Assembly: GCF_026651875.1 (NCBI RefSeq)
Contig: NZ_CP104067.1
Span: forward strand, 2,294,001 to 2,358,000
Direction: 5' to 3'
From: Alicyclobacillus fastidiosus
GTDB taxonomy: Bacteria; Bacillota; Bacilli; Alicyclobacillales; Alicyclobacillaceae
Length of the DNA stretch: 64,000 nt
Part shown: positions 19,561-29,472 of the stretch, piece by piece
Layout: each line of letters starts with the position of its first letter
How positions within the stretch are numbered: position 1 is the stretch's first letter
Made by a program: the position numbers and the translations under genes
The notes under the pieces: model-generated
Databases searched by the model: none
What the model saw: only the letters and a program-made list of their open reading frames with translations
Told to the model about the DNA's origin: nothing

Positions 19561-21042
19561 ATGTCACAGCAAGTCTTCGTGAATGTAAACAAACCGACTG
19601 GAATAATCAACAAGCACATCTATGGACATTTTGCCGAACACCTTGGTCGTTGTATCTACGAAGGAATTTGGGTTGGTGAGGAATCTACTATTCCCAATAC
19701 TAAGGGCATTCGCAATGATGTTCTCGAAGCCCTACGGAAGATACAAGTTCCGGTACTGCGCTGGCCAGGTGGATGTTTTGCCGATGAATATCACTGGAAA
19801 GACGGAATTGGACCCAAGGAGACCCGTAAGCGAATGATTAACACTCACTGGGGAGGGGTAGTTGAGAACAATCATTTTGGAACGCATGAATTCCTCTTGT
19901 TTTGTGAACTGCTTGGATGCGAGCCCTATATCTGTGGAAATGTAGGAAGCGGAACTGTAGCCGAAATGCAGGAATGGGTGGAGTATCTGAACTTTGATGG
20001 TGAGTCTCCAATCGCAAATTGGCGCAAGGCAAATGGCCGCGATTTACCCTGGAAGGTTACATATTTTGGAGTTGGGAATGAGAGCTGGGGCTGTGGTGGT
20101 AACATGAGGGCTGAGTATTATGCCGATTTATATCGTCGCTACCAGACTTACGTTCGCAATTATGGTGGACATAGAGTTTACAAGATTGCATGTGGTGCAA
20201 GCGATGCGAACTACCATTGGACTGAAGTTCTGATGCGTGAAGCAAGCGAGTTAATGGGCGGCATTAGCCTGCATTACTATACAATTCCAGGGGTGTGGAA
20301 GAACAAAGGATCTGCGCTGGAATTTGCAGAAGATGCGTGGTTCAGTACCATGAAAAAGGCATTGTTCATGGATGAACTCATTAAGAACCACAAAGCCATT
20401 ATGGATCAGTACGATCCAAACAAAAACGTTGGTCTAATTGTAGATGAATGGGGAACTTGGTTTGATGTTGAACCGGGCACAAATCCGGGTTTCTTGTACC
20501 AACAGAACACTCTTCGGGATGCTTTGGTGGCAGGAGTGACCCTCAATATTTTTAACAACCATTGTGACCGAGTTCACATGGCGAATATTGCTCAGTTGGT
20601 GAATGTATTGCAGGCGATGATATTAACGGATCAAGAAAAAATGGTCCTCACCCCGACGTACCATGTGTTTGACATGTACAAAGTCCATCAGGGTGCTAAG
20701 CTTTTAGATGTTGATTATCAAGCTGAGACTACGTATTCACATCAAGGTGAATCAATTCCACAGGTCAACCTATCTGCATCCGTTAACCCAAACGGTCGTG
20801 TTAACTTCACAATATGTAACATGGACCATGCATCTCGAGCCCATCTGGATATCCAGATATCTGGAATTCAGATCAACAAAATATTAGGTAAAGTCCTGAC
20901 GGCGGAAGACATGAGAACTCACAATACGTTTGATCAACCAGATACAATTCAGCCGACTGACTTCACTGGATTCACCTCTCAAGACAATAGGATTGATGTT
21001 GCGTTACCTCCTATGTCCGTTGTTCTTTTGACAATTTTGTAA
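19561..21042 (+). CDS. GH51 alpha-L-arabinofuranosidase
   Basis: A 493-residue intracellular GH51 enzyme that removes alpha-L-arabinofuranosyl tips. The N-terminal block ([17 protein letters not shown]), the [12 protein letters not shown] block, the acid/base Glu174 in [11 protein letters not shown] and the nucleophile Glu296 in LIVDEWGTW are all present, then a C-terminal beta domain. ATG 19561 matches the usual family start and has AGGAAGGG upstream; an ATG 36 bases earlier is less likely. The 186-base gap after the GH30 gene is AT-rich and may hold an extra promoter. A 9-bp hairpin follows the stop. Confidence 0.95.
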   Translation: MSQQVFVNVNKPTGIINKHIYGHFAEHLGRCIYEGIWVGEESTIPNTKGIRNDVLEALRKIQVPVLRWPGGCFADEYHWKDGIGPKETRKRMINTHWGGVVENNHFGTHEFLLFCELLGCEPYICGNVGSGTVAEMQEWVEYLNFDGESPIANWRKANGRDLPWKVTYFGVGNESWGCGGNMRAEYYADLYRRYQTYVRNYGGHRVYKIACGASDANYHWTEVLMREASELMGGISLHYYTIPGVWKNKGSALEFAEDAWFSTMKKALFMDELIKNHKAIMDQYDPNKNVGLIVDEWGTWFDVEPGTNPGFLYQQNTLRDALVAGVTLNIFNNHCDRVHMANIAQLVNVLQAMILTDQEKMVLTPTYHVFDMYKVHQGAKLLDVDYQAETTYSHQGESIPQVNLSASVNPNGRVNFTICNMDHASRAHLDIQISGIQINKILGKVLTAEDMRTHNTFDQPDTIQPTDFTGFTSQDNRIDVALPPMSVVLLTIL

Positions 21043-21068
21043 TGGTTGAGAATGACTTTGTTGTGAAT

Positions 21069-21100
21069 GAGGGGATATTTGGAGCTTCAATTATCCCCTC
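21069..21100 (+). terminator. Strong hairpin after arabinofuranosidase
   Basis: A perfect 9-bp stem, GAGGGGATA (21069-21077) and TATCCCCTC (21092-21100), with a 14-base loop, lies 27 bases after the GH51 stop. There is no T-run behind it, so it may be an RNA-stabilising or partial terminator hairpin rather than a full intrinsic terminator. Confidence 0.5.
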
Positions 21101-21256
21101 TAGAGCTATATCGAGCAAAGGATTAAGAAGCCAAATCGTCTATGTTTGCAGGCGTACGTAGGGCAATTGTCTCAGTTGAATTAGTCCATATTTACCATGT
21201 GTATGTTCATGTTAGGATTATCCTCCTGTGCACTAAAAATGTAATGAGGTGATAAT

Positions 21257-23143
21257 TTGATCTTGGACGGTTATACCAATTACAAACTTGCTAAGATATT
21301 GGTCCCTGTACAGGATTATCGTCCGTATCCAACCATCGTAGAGCGTGAGAAATGGTCTGAAATTAACCGAGGCATCGTAAGCAAATGGATTCATGAGGCT
21401 GAACACTTTATGGGAATGTCTTGGACAGATCTGTCCGCATCGTTGTTTATGGAATATTCAATAAATGGAAGTAGGAGTAGCTATCAGGATGCACATTTCC
21501 ATCGAAGAACTGCTCTTGGTACGCTGGTAATTGCTGAGTGTTTGGAGGATGGCGGTCGATTTCTTAATGACATCATCAATGGCATATGGGCTATTTGCGA
21601 GGAGTCCTTCTGGGGTATTCCGGCGCATAATCAACAACCCCATTCGGATCATCTACCTTTGCCCGATATCACGAATCCCATCATCGACTTGTTTGCAGGA
21701 GAAACCGCTGGTCTCATGGCATGGACGTACTATCTATTAAAACCTCGCCTTGATCAGGTCAGTGATGTCATCTGTAACAGGATTCGGTACGAGGTAAAGC
21801 GTAGGATTATAGAGCCGTTCTTAACACGAAACGATTTTCAATGGATGGGATTTGAATCCTCGAAGGTGAATAATTGGAATCCATGGTGCAACTCCAATTG
21901 CCTAACTACAGTATTACTGATGGAACAGGACGTTGAACAGCGAGTTCAAGGCGTGGAAAGAGTCCTGCGTAGTTTGGATACATTTCTTAGGTCTTATCAT
22001 TCTGATGGTGGGTGTGATGAAGGGGCTCTCTACTGGGGGCAGGCAGGGGGGGCATTACTCGAGTGCCTTGAACTGTTGTACGGTGCGAGTAACGGATCTA
22101 TTAATGTTTACGATCACCCACTAGTTCAGGAAATTGGGCGTTTTCTCTACAGAAGCTTAATTTCTGAGAATTACTATATAAATTTTGCAGACTGCCCAGC
22201 TGTTGTAAAGATTCCTGCAAATATTGCTTACCGATATGGCAAGCGTATCGATGATGATCGATTAGTTGCACTCGGAGCATATGCGCATCAACTATGTAAT
22301 GGAGACAACTCGGATCAATTTGAAAATCGAATCTCCATGCTGCGCGAACTTCCAGCATTATTCAACTTTGATGAGATTGAAAATATTGAAGGGAATCAAC
22401 CTATTGTTCGTGATGTCTGGTTTGACGGAATTGAAGTGATGACTGCTCGTCAGGAGACAACGAGTACGCTTGGATTTTATGTAGCCGCAAAGGGCGGGAC
22501 AAATGACGAGAGCCACAACCACAACGATGTAGGACAATTCATCGTATACTTTGATGGATGTCCTTTAATCGTTGATGTAGGAGTAGAAACGTATACATCC
22601 AAAACATTTAGCTCCAAAAGATATGATATTTGGACGATGCAGTCTGAATACCATAATCTCCCTACCGTGAATGGGTTTCAACAACAACAGGGAGAACTTT
22701 ATAGAGCCAACCATGTATCCCACAGTGTAACCGACGAATGCGCAAAACTCACCATGGACATCGCATCAGCATACCCGGATGAATCTGGAATAATGACATG
22801 GGTGCGCGGAATTGCATTACATAGAGGAATTGAACCGTACGTCGAGATCTCCGACGTATTTGAGCTTGAAAGCCCTACGACAAACTTAACCTTTTCTCTC
22901 ATGACATGTGAAAAACCGGACATTTTTCAACCGGGAGTTATCTCATTGTCCACAAACCAGGCTATTAACTGTGTCCATCTTAGCTATAACAACGAGCTTT
23001 TTGATGTTCATATTGAGGGAATTCTCTTACACGATGATCGATTGAAAAGCTCTTGGGGATCACAAATATATCGTTCAGTTTTTACGGCAAAACAACCTTT
23101 ATTACGTTCTACTTCGATTCTATCTTTGAGAGAGCGTAGATAG
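21257..23143 (+). CDS. Heparinase II/III-family polysaccharide lyase
   Basis: A 628-residue protein of the heparinase II/III superfamily. The N-terminal (alpha/alpha) toroid contains WGIPAHN and DLFAGETAGLMAWTYYLL; the C-terminal beta-sandwich contains NDESHNHNDVGQFIVYFDG and EYHNLPTVNG, typical of the family. Such enzymes cleave uronic-acid linkages by beta-elimination and leave a 4,5-unsaturated uronate. No signal peptide is visible, so it probably acts on imported oligosaccharides. It is the only recognisable lyase here able to make the substrate for GH88-KduI-KduD. Target bond unknown; glucuronate in arabinogalactan side chains is the contextual guess. TTG start with GAGGTG six bases before. 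Confidence 0.85.
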   Translation: MILDGYTNYKLAKILVPVQDYRPYPTIVEREKWSEINRGIVSKWIHEAEHFMGMSWTDLSASLFMEYSINGSRSSYQDAHFHRRTALGTLVIAECLEDGGRFLNDIINGIWAICEESFWGIPAHNQQPHSDHLPLPDITNPIIDLFAGETAGLMAWTYYLLKPRLDQVSDVICNRIRYEVKRRIIEPFLTRNDFQWMGFESSKVNNWNPWCNSNCLTTVLLMEQDVEQRVQGVERVLRSLDTFLRSYHSDGGCDEGALYWGQAGGALLECLELLYGASNGSINVYDHPLVQEIGRFLYRSLISENYYINFADCPAVVKIPANIAYRYGKRIDDDRLVALGAYAHQLCNGDNSDQFENRISMLRELPALFNFDEIENIEGNQPIVRDVWFDGIEVMTARQETTSTLGFYVAAKGGTNDESHNHNDVGQFIVYFDGCPLIVDVGVETYTSKTFSSKRYDIWTMQSEYHNLPTVNGFQQQQGELYRANHVSHSVTDECAKLTMDIASAYPDESGIMTWVRGIALHRGIEPYVEISDVFELESPTTNLTFSLMTCEKPDIFQPGVISLSTNQAINCVHLSYNNELFDVHIEGILLHDDRLKSSWGSQIYRSVFTAKQPLLRSTSILSLRERR

Positions 23144-23372
23144 GAAGGATTTCGATGATTTCAGAATGGCAGGACATACAGGAACTGTAACTACTCGGTT
23201 TTGATTCTTGAAGGTATCCATAGACTTAAGCTCCTAATTGGAACCATTAGTCCCTGCGCTGAAGGGAGGGATGCTCTTGAAACACAGAATATAGCAGAGG
23301 AGGTGAACAGATAAAAAAGACACTGGATTATATTGGGACAATACTCAAATTCTTTGGAAGGATGGAGAATAA

Positions 23373-26213
23373 TTGTCAATGAATCCTCATCACAAATCAC
23401 TAAGTAAAGGTTCAAAATTTATGGGTTTTCTGGCTGGCTCAACCCTACTTCTATCCACACTCATGATGATGCCAATGGAAGCCTCGGCTGCAACCATAGC
23501 TGGTCAGACTGATAGCAGTGCGTCTGGAACAAGTCAGACAGTACAGAATATATCAACGGAATCTATTCAGGCACATGCTTCTGTTAACGACCTTGGTAGA
23601 CCAAGTACCCCAGGTACAATTAACAATACTACTATTCCAGTTGGGTCGACGTGGGACGATACTTCTGGGAATCCCATTCAGGCGCATGGCGGAGGTATCC
23701 TAAAACAAGGAGGCTGGTACTACTGGGTCGGCCAGGACATGTCCAATAATTCCAGCGATACGACGGCAATAAATCTGTACAAATCGAAGGATCTATTGAA
23801 CTGGGAATTTGTGTCGACCATCCTCTCGAGTACGACAAATCCTGGTTATACAACCGATTCAACTCCGGGGCTCATCGATCCGACAACCGATGAATATGAT
23901 ATCGAGCGGCCGAAGCTACTGTACAACAAATCGACTGGCGAGTATGTACTCTGGGCCCATTGGGAAGACGGGCGAGACTACGACGCATCCCATCTTTTGG
24001 TGGCTGAATCCAGTTCTGTGAGCGGGCACTACACTATTCTTCATAATTTCCGTCCGGGTGCGGGTCAAATCGTTGGTGATGGTCCTGACCCAACCTATAC
24101 AGGAACGGACGGAAACTACGGATATAGTTCCCGCGATTTCAATGTCTATGAGGATCCCAGTACCGGAGACGCTTATCTCATCTCCGCAGAGAATTCCTCC
24201 ACCATGCGTCTTTACAAACTGACGGATAATTACACAAATGTGGATTGGCAGGACTCCTATCCTTTATTAAGTGGCGACAGAAGAGAAGCACCTGCCATGA
24301 TCAAGGTTGACGGCGTCTACTATCTGATTTCTTCCCTTCAATCAGGTTGGGATCCGAATCAGGCCATGTACACCTACACAACCAACATCAACAATCCGAA
24401 CAGTTGGGCACCGCTTCAACCTTTGGGCAACAACACTACATTCTATAGCCAGCCGACCGACATTCTGGAAGTTAATTCGGCCAGTAGGAATCCGCAATAT
24501 ATCTATATGGGTGACCGCAACGATCCGAATGCTTTGGGCTCCTCGACCTATGTATGGTTGCCTCTGAATATCGACAGTACCACTCATACAATGTCAATGA
24601 GCTATACACCGTGGTGGTCACTTGCTTCTGCTAACGGCCTAGGTAGACCAGGTGTCCCGAGTGCCCCAATTAAAAACGGCATTGACATCAATGGCTTTAT
24701 TCTTCCGAATGTCTCTCTTGTTTCGCAGGGGAAACCTGTGGAAGGACAGGACAACGTCGTTCCAGGACATCCGCTTAGCTATATTGACGATGGTAATTAC
24801 TTTGAAGCTGGAGATCCTGTAACAGCTGATACTTGGTCGCCTAATACTCAATATTATGAGCAAAACAAGGTCCCTTGGTCCGTAACGATTGATCTGCAGC
24901 AAGTCTATGATCTATCTCGTGTGGATCTTAGCTGGAAGCAATTTAATGGTTCAGAATCGTACTACGACTACACGATTGAAGGCAGCAACAATGACAGTGA
25001 CTGGACGCTTCTCGCAGATGAGACCCAAAACAAAACAGTTGGCTTCACAAGCGACATGCTTCAGGGCAAATACCGCTATGTCAAGCTGACGGTCACGGGT
25101 GTCTTTAACTCACATAATGGTAGTTCTACTGCCAGTTGGGAAAACGGCCTCCTGGAAATGCAGGTGTATGCCAACAATCTTCCACAGCCTATCACTCCAT
25201 TGCCGGTACCGAGCACACCGGAAGGGACTTACACCACAGACCAGACGATCACTCTTTCGGATCCTGTGAAGGGAGCTCGGATATACTACACCACCGATGG
25301 GACCGATCCTACCAACAAGAGTACACCTTATACCGGTCCTATCACTTTATCTCGTGGTGATGCCTCCACCAATAATATACTCCTCAAGGCCGTCGCTTGC
25401 GCGCCGGGAATGGAATTCAGTGGCGTCACGATGCAAGACTACACCCTCGTCGATCCAAACAACATTGTGTCTGTGCTTAGTCCCACAGAGTTTGCAGTGA
25501 CCGCTGCCGAGGGTACTGCCGGCCTCCCTACAACGCTCAAAGCGGTGAATGCAGCTGGTAATACGATAGACAACGCTCCGGTAGCTTGGAACACCTCCGG
25601 TCTCACCTTCAATCCGTACACCCAAGTAAGTGTCACAGGGACGATGGCTGGAGGGTATCAAGTGAACGCCACAGTTGATGTGGTGAATGCGGATACAATC
25701 TACTTCATTCATGGGCAAGCCGGTAGTGATGACTCTTTCTTTGATGCCGCAAAGGCACTTCTGGGGAATCAGTTGATGAACACGGTACCGGATCAAGCCT
25801 ACGACGGAAACTGGGGCTATACCGGAACAATTGGCACTGACATCGGTTATAAATACTCAGGGCCAGGAATTTATGGAAGCGGATGGTGGGCCTATGCGAA
25901 CAAAAGCATAGACTATACACTCCACTTAGGCCCTGGAAACTATACACTGATTTCGGGCTACCAAGAATGGTGGGGAGCCACTCGCAGTATGACATTTTCG
26001 GCAACAGATCCAAGCGGCAACGTACTTGCTTCCGTGAGTTTTACAACCAACTCAAACACCACAGCGACTCAGGAGAAGATACAATTCACGCTGGACCAGT
26101 CTGAAGATGTCAATGTTAGTGTGAGCAAAACTGGTGCCCCCAACAACGGCAGTGATGCTGTTATGGCCTGGTTAGCTGCTGAGGAAACACCGCTCACAAC
26201 GGCTGCAACCTAA
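23373..26213 (+). CDS. Secreted multidomain GH43 exo-beta-1,3-galactanase-like enzyme
   Basis: A 946-residue secreted enzyme. A signal peptide ends around EASA (near residue 40). Residues about 75-430 form a five-bladed GH43 domain (AHGGGILKQGGWYYWVGQD, DIERPKLLYN, SSRDFNVYEDP, REAPAMIKVDGVYYL) most like the exo-beta-1,3-galactanase group, in which the usual GH43 base Asp is missing, as here. Then come an F5/8-type (CBM32-like) module, a chitobiase C-terminal-like module (ARIYYTTDGTDPT), a bacterial Ig-like module and a C-terminal beta-sandwich module that may bind galactan. It would strip the beta-1,3-galactan backbone outside the cell. Start is TTG 23373 or ATG 23379. By eye the gene is more GC-rich than its neighbours. 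No cell-wall anchor seen. Confidence 0.87.
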   Translation: MSMNPHHKSLSKGSKFMGFLAGSTLLLSTLMMMPMEASAATIAGQTDSSASGTSQTVQNISTESIQAHASVNDLGRPSTPGTINNTTIPVGSTWDDTSGNPIQAHGGGILKQGGWYYWVGQDMSNNSSDTTAINLYKSKDLLNWEFVSTILSSTTNPGYTTDSTPGLIDPTTDEYDIERPKLLYNKSTGEYVLWAHWEDGRDYDASHLLVAESSSVSGHYTILHNFRPGAGQIVGDGPDPTYTGTDGNYGYSSRDFNVYEDPSTGDAYLISAENSSTMRLYKLTDNYTNVDWQDSYPLLSGDRREAPAMIKVDGVYYLISSLQSGWDPNQAMYTYTTNINNPNSWAPLQPLGNNTTFYSQPTDILEVNSASRNPQYIYMGDRNDPNALGSSTYVWLPLNIDSTTHTMSMSYTPWWSLASANGLGRPGVPSAPIKNGIDINGFILPNVSLVSQGKPVEGQDNVVPGHPLSYIDDGNYFEAGDPVTADTWSPNTQYYEQNKVPWSVTIDLQQVYDLSRVDLSWKQFNGSESYYDYTIEGSNNDSDWTLLADETQNKTVGFTSDMLQGKYRYVKLTVTGVFNSHNGSSTASWENGLLEMQVYANNLPQPITPLPVPSTPEGTYTTDQTITLSDPVKGARIYYTTDGTDPTNKSTPYTGPITLSRGDASTNNILLKAVACAPGMEFSGVTMQDYTLVDPNNIVSVLSPTEFAVTAAEGTAGLPTTLKAVNAAGNTIDNAPVAWNTSGLTFNPYTQVSVTGTMAGGYQVNATVDVVNADTIYFIHGQAGSDDSFFDAAKALLGNQLMNTVPDQAYDGNWGYTGTIGTDIGYKYSGPGIYGSGWWAYANKSIDYTLHLGPGNYTLISGYQEWWGATRSMTFSATDPSGNVLASVSFTTNSNTTATQEKIQFTLDQSEDVNVSVSKTGAPNNGSDAVMAWLAAEETPLTTAAT

Positions 26214-26231
26214 GATTGATAGCCGGATGCG

Positions 26232-26513
26232 TTGAAAAGCGCAAGTCTAGTTTTGGGAATGGCCTGGGCGTCCGACTGCCCCTATGTGGGTCGGCTCGGG
26301 CCTATTCTACAACGCAAAGTTTCACGCCAAACGATAAGAAAAATGCTCAAAGATGTGGAAATACCAAAGTACAAACTCACAGGAACCCGCCCACGTCCAG
26401 TAATGGAACGCTGGATTCCTGTTATTGAGCTAAATACTTTGGAGGAGTTTGAATTTGCAGCGGTTCCTACTCTACATAAAAGCCAAGATCCTTGGGCTGG
26501 CAGAGGGACGTAG
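26232..26513 (+). pseudogene. IS21-family remnant, IstA-IstB scar
   Basis: The frame first matches the N-terminal part of an IS21 IstA transposase (RQTIRKMLKDVEIPKYK, then GTRPRPVMERWIPVI) and then, without break, the part of an IstB helper just before its ATP site (NTLEEFEFAAVPTLHKSQ). The rest of both genes is missing, so a large internal deletion has joined them. The following bases to about 26700 contain one more short frame (YPPVGDRYETAYDTPLQHGT) that I do not recognise. The scar separates the arabinogalactan locus from the amidohydrolase region. Confidence 0.6.
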
Positions 26514-26786
26514 CGACCCGGTCAACTTTTCGATTGACGAACACAGCGGGAAATTGGACGAACGGTACACCACCATTTCCGTATGTATACAAACTTCATG
26601 CAGACAAGTTCACGGCTCCAAAACGCTATCCTCCAGTTGGTGATCGCTACGAAACTGCGTATGATACTCCATTACAACATGGGACAGTTATTTGAAAGTT
26701 AACTTATTTCGTTGTTATCTTTCCAGCCCCATTCTATAATGATCCATATTTTAAAATTTCAATATCGTTGGGAGATTACGAAGTTC

Positions 26787-28052
26787 ATGGACATCATAGA
26801 ACTGCGACGTGACCTTCATGCTCATCCTGAGGTCGGTTTTACAGAATTTCGAACAGCGAATCGAGTGGTTCTCGAATTGCGGTCGAATGGATATTCCGTC
26901 TCCTATGGAGCAGATGTAATGGTTCCGGAATGGAGACGGGGGTTGCCGCCGAGCACCCAGATCGACCTTGCGTATGAACGCGCAAAGAACGATGGTGCAG
27001 ATGAAACGATCTTGCAGGGGATGCGGGGCGGCTTGACAGGCGTCGTCGCAACACTGAAGGGCTCCGCGCCTGGCCCGACCGTTGCCTTTCGCTTCGATAT
27101 GGATGCGTTGCCGATTGTGGAGAGCACGGATTCCGAACACGTTCCAAACGCAAACGGTTTTGCATCGTTGTACCGGGGCGAAATGCATGCGTGTGGGCAT
27201 GATGGACATACCGCGATCGGACTTGCGTTCGCCAAAGCCATGTCGGCTCGAAAGTTCGCAGGTACGCTGAAATTGATTTTTCAGCCTGCGGAAGAAGGTG
27301 GTCGGGGTGCGAAATCCATGGTGGACAAAGGTGTCGTGGATGACGTGGACTTTTTGATTTGTTGCCACTTAGGACTCGATCTCCCGCTTCACTCGATCAG
27401 CGGTGGAGCATGTGATTTCCTGGCGTCGACCAAGTTAATGGCTCAGTTTCACGGTGTATCGGCACATGCCGCTGCGGCTCCGGAAAAGGGGAGGAACGCG
27501 CTCCTAGGTGCGGCGACGGCCCTGTTGAATATTCACGCACTGCCCCGATTCAGTTCCGGTGCAACACGCGTCAATGTAGGGGTGCTCGAAGGCGGCACGG
27601 CACCGAATATTATCCCTGATACTGCAAAGATGGTGCTTGAGTGTCGAGCGGAATCGTATGAAGTCAATCAAGACCTGGAACAACGCGTTCGAACCATCTT
27701 GCTTCACAGTGCTGCTAAGCATGGTTTGACTTGCGACATTGAGACGATTGGCGAGGCCGCAACTGCAGTTTGCGACCACGAGCTAAAAAGTCTGGTTTTG
27801 GATGCTGCTAAGTTTATCGAGTTTTTTACTGAGTTCAAGGATGAACATCCACTCGGAGCTAGCGAAGATGCGACATTTTTTATCCGCCGTGTTCAGGAAC
27901 TTGGAGGCAAGGCAACTTACTCGATTCTCGGAACTACAATCGCTGCACCCCATCACAATCCAAAGTTTGATATTGACGAACAGATTTTACCTGCTACAGT
28001 GCAGTTGTTCGAGCGAATTGCGATGATAACCTTGCAGACGAGGGCGGAGTGA
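26787..28052 (+). CDS. M20 peptidase, AbgA-like aminobenzoyl-glutamate hydrolase
   Basis: A 421-residue M20-family amidohydrolase closest by recognition to AbgA (p-aminobenzoyl-glutamate hydrolase subunit A). The N-terminus LRRDLHAHPEVGFTEFRTA, the RMGLP-like loop (RRGLPPSTQ), MHACGHDGHTAIGL, FQPAEEGGRGAKSMVDKGVVDD and the late GASEDATFF and HHNPKFDIDEQ blocks all follow AbgA. It would hydrolyse an N-acyl or aroyl amino acid using two metals. ATG 26787 matches the family start with GGAG upstream; an upstream start at 26712 would add an unrelated leader. It overlaps the next gene by one base. No AbgB-like partner is adjacent, so it may act alone or on another N-acylated amino acid. Confidence 0.9.
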   Translation: MDIIELRRDLHAHPEVGFTEFRTANRVVLELRSNGYSVSYGADVMVPEWRRGLPPSTQIDLAYERAKNDGADETILQGMRGGLTGVVATLKGSAPGPTVAFRFDMDALPIVESTDSEHVPNANGFASLYRGEMHACGHDGHTAIGLAFAKAMSARKFAGTLKLIFQPAEEGGRGAKSMVDKGVVDDVDFLICCHLGLDLPLHSISGGACDFLASTKLMAQFHGVSAHAAAAPEKGRNALLGAATALLNIHALPRFSSGATRVNVGVLEGGTAPNIIPDTAKMVLECRAESYEVNQDLEQRVRTILLHSAAKHGLTCDIETIGEAATAVCDHELKSLVLDAAKFIEFFTEFKDEHPLGASEDATFFIRRVQELGGKATYSILGTTIAAPHHNPKFDIDEQILPATVQLFERIAMITLQTRAE

Positions 28053-29338
28053 TGTCAGTGAACAAGATCCGGTTGGGCGTTCTCGGTGCGGATGATTCCC
28101 TGGATGTCATTGAGGAAGTGGCCAAGGAGTTTGGCGAAATTTGTATCACGCCGGTGGTGTATTGGGAAGAGGGCGAGATCGAGGAACGGATGCGTCCTCT
28201 TGCATCCGAAGTCGATATGTGGCTCTGCAGCGGACAAGTCCCGTATTCTATCGCGAAAGAATTGTATCCTGACTGCCCCGTGTTCTATACGCGTCACTCC
28301 GGCGAAGGCCTGTATAAAGTTCTTCTACATCTTGCGCATGAACATGGACTTCGAATCTCTGACCTTAGTTTTGATACGCTGAGCCCTGACTCCATGCGTC
28401 GCGTGCTTGACGATATTGGCATCCAGTGTGAGTTCTACCTAAAACACTACACAGGGGTCATTCACTCCGACGAACTAGTACAGTATCACCAATCACTCTG
28501 GGAACAAGGGCGGACAAAAACCGCCATCACTTGCTTGCGCTCCGCTCAACTCAAGCTCGAGCAGTTAGGCATTCCCGCAAAACACATAACTCCGACCTCC
28601 AGTGAAGTCCGGCAGGTGCTTGAAGCCATTGTGAAGACCCATGATTTGATGGTTTCTCGGAACGCACAGGTCGTGGTTCAGCTCGTGCAAAGGACGCCAT
28701 TCGCGACATTCATGACGGAAAAGGATCTCGATGCAGCGATGAGCCGCTATGCTCGATTTTTGCATGGCACTAAGCAGCAGGTGGCTACGGATCAATGGGC
28801 AGTCTATGCCACGCGTGGCGCAACGGAAGAGATCACGAATCATTTTCGCAGTCGACCGCGCTTTGAACTCATTGCGAACGTAGCGACTGAAGCTATCTAT
28901 GGCGGGATCGGAATCGGATCGACCGTTAGCGAAGCCATCAACCGGGCCCGTCTGGCACTCTCCCAGGCACAAGTTTACGGACATGGCAGTTGGGCTTGCG
29001 CCCTCGAGACGAATACACTGATTGCACCCCTCGAGGAGGGCGGCAGGTCGCTCGCTTTAGAATATGCAAGGGAAGACTTACAAAAATTGAGCGGAGCAGT
29101 CCCTTTGAGCGCCCTGACTTTATCTAAAATTGCTGGCATTGTGACAAAACGGAAATCCACTCGCATTACCGTAAATGAGTTGGCTGAGTATCTGAATATC
29201 CTTCCACGCAGCGCACGTCGGATCCTCCTGCAGTTAGAGGACAACGGACTGGCGACGGTGGTGGGCGAAGAGACGGCATATCAACGAGGAAGACCCCGCA
29301 AAATCTACGATATTCAAAACCTGGCCCCCCGTAAATGA
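28052..29338 (+). CDS. Putative transcriptional regulator with C-terminal helix-turn-helix
   Basis: A 428-residue protein I do not recognise as a named family. The C-terminus (ITVNELAEYLNILPRSARRILLQLEDNGLATVVG, in two parts) is a clear winged-helix-like segment ending in an RGRPRKIYDI tail. The N-terminal 130 residues look like a Rossmann-type sensor domain (KIRLGVLGADDSLDVIEE), and the middle resembles a GGDEF-like or nucleotide-cyclase-like fold (IANVATEAIYGGIGIGSTVSEAINRARLALSQA). It is translationally coupled to the AbgA-like gene through a TGATG overlap and stands directly before the second M20 operon, so it probably regulates amidohydrolase and symporter genes in response to their substrate. 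Confidence 0.75.
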   Translation: MSVNKIRLGVLGADDSLDVIEEVAKEFGEICITPVVYWEEGEIEERMRPLASEVDMWLCSGQVPYSIAKELYPDCPVFYTRHSGEGLYKVLLHLAHEHGLRISDLSFDTLSPDSMRRVLDDIGIQCEFYLKHYTGVIHSDELVQYHQSLWEQGRTKTAITCLRSAQLKLEQLGIPAKHITPTSSEVRQVLEAIVKTHDLMVSRNAQVVVQLVQRTPFATFMTEKDLDAAMSRYARFLHGTKQQVATDQWAVYATRGATEEITNHFRSRPRFELIANVATEAIYGGIGIGSTVSEAINRARLALSQAQVYGHGSWACALETNTLIAPLEEGGRSLALEYAREDLQKLSGAVPLSALTLSKIAGIVTKRKSTRITVNELAEYLNILPRSARRILLQLEDNGLATVVGEETAYQRGRPRKIYDIQNLAPRK

Positions 29339-29472
29339 GGTTCCCTCTGTGAACCATCTGCCATGAACATTTTTTGCGCCTATTTCCTCGGTTAGGAACG
29401 ACTTTTTCCGACGAAAGCAAACGATTTTCGTCCTTCAATCGTATTTTTCCGTCAAATTTCTAATATAAATAC

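Noticed and set aside
26492..26695. 67-residue frame after the IS21 scar
   Set aside because: No start signal and no family recognised; probably decayed DNA.
26751..27368. Long minus-strand frame opposite the AbgA-like gene
   Set aside because: It is the antisense shadow of a well-supported M20 gene, with low-complexity arginine/histidine content and no domain.
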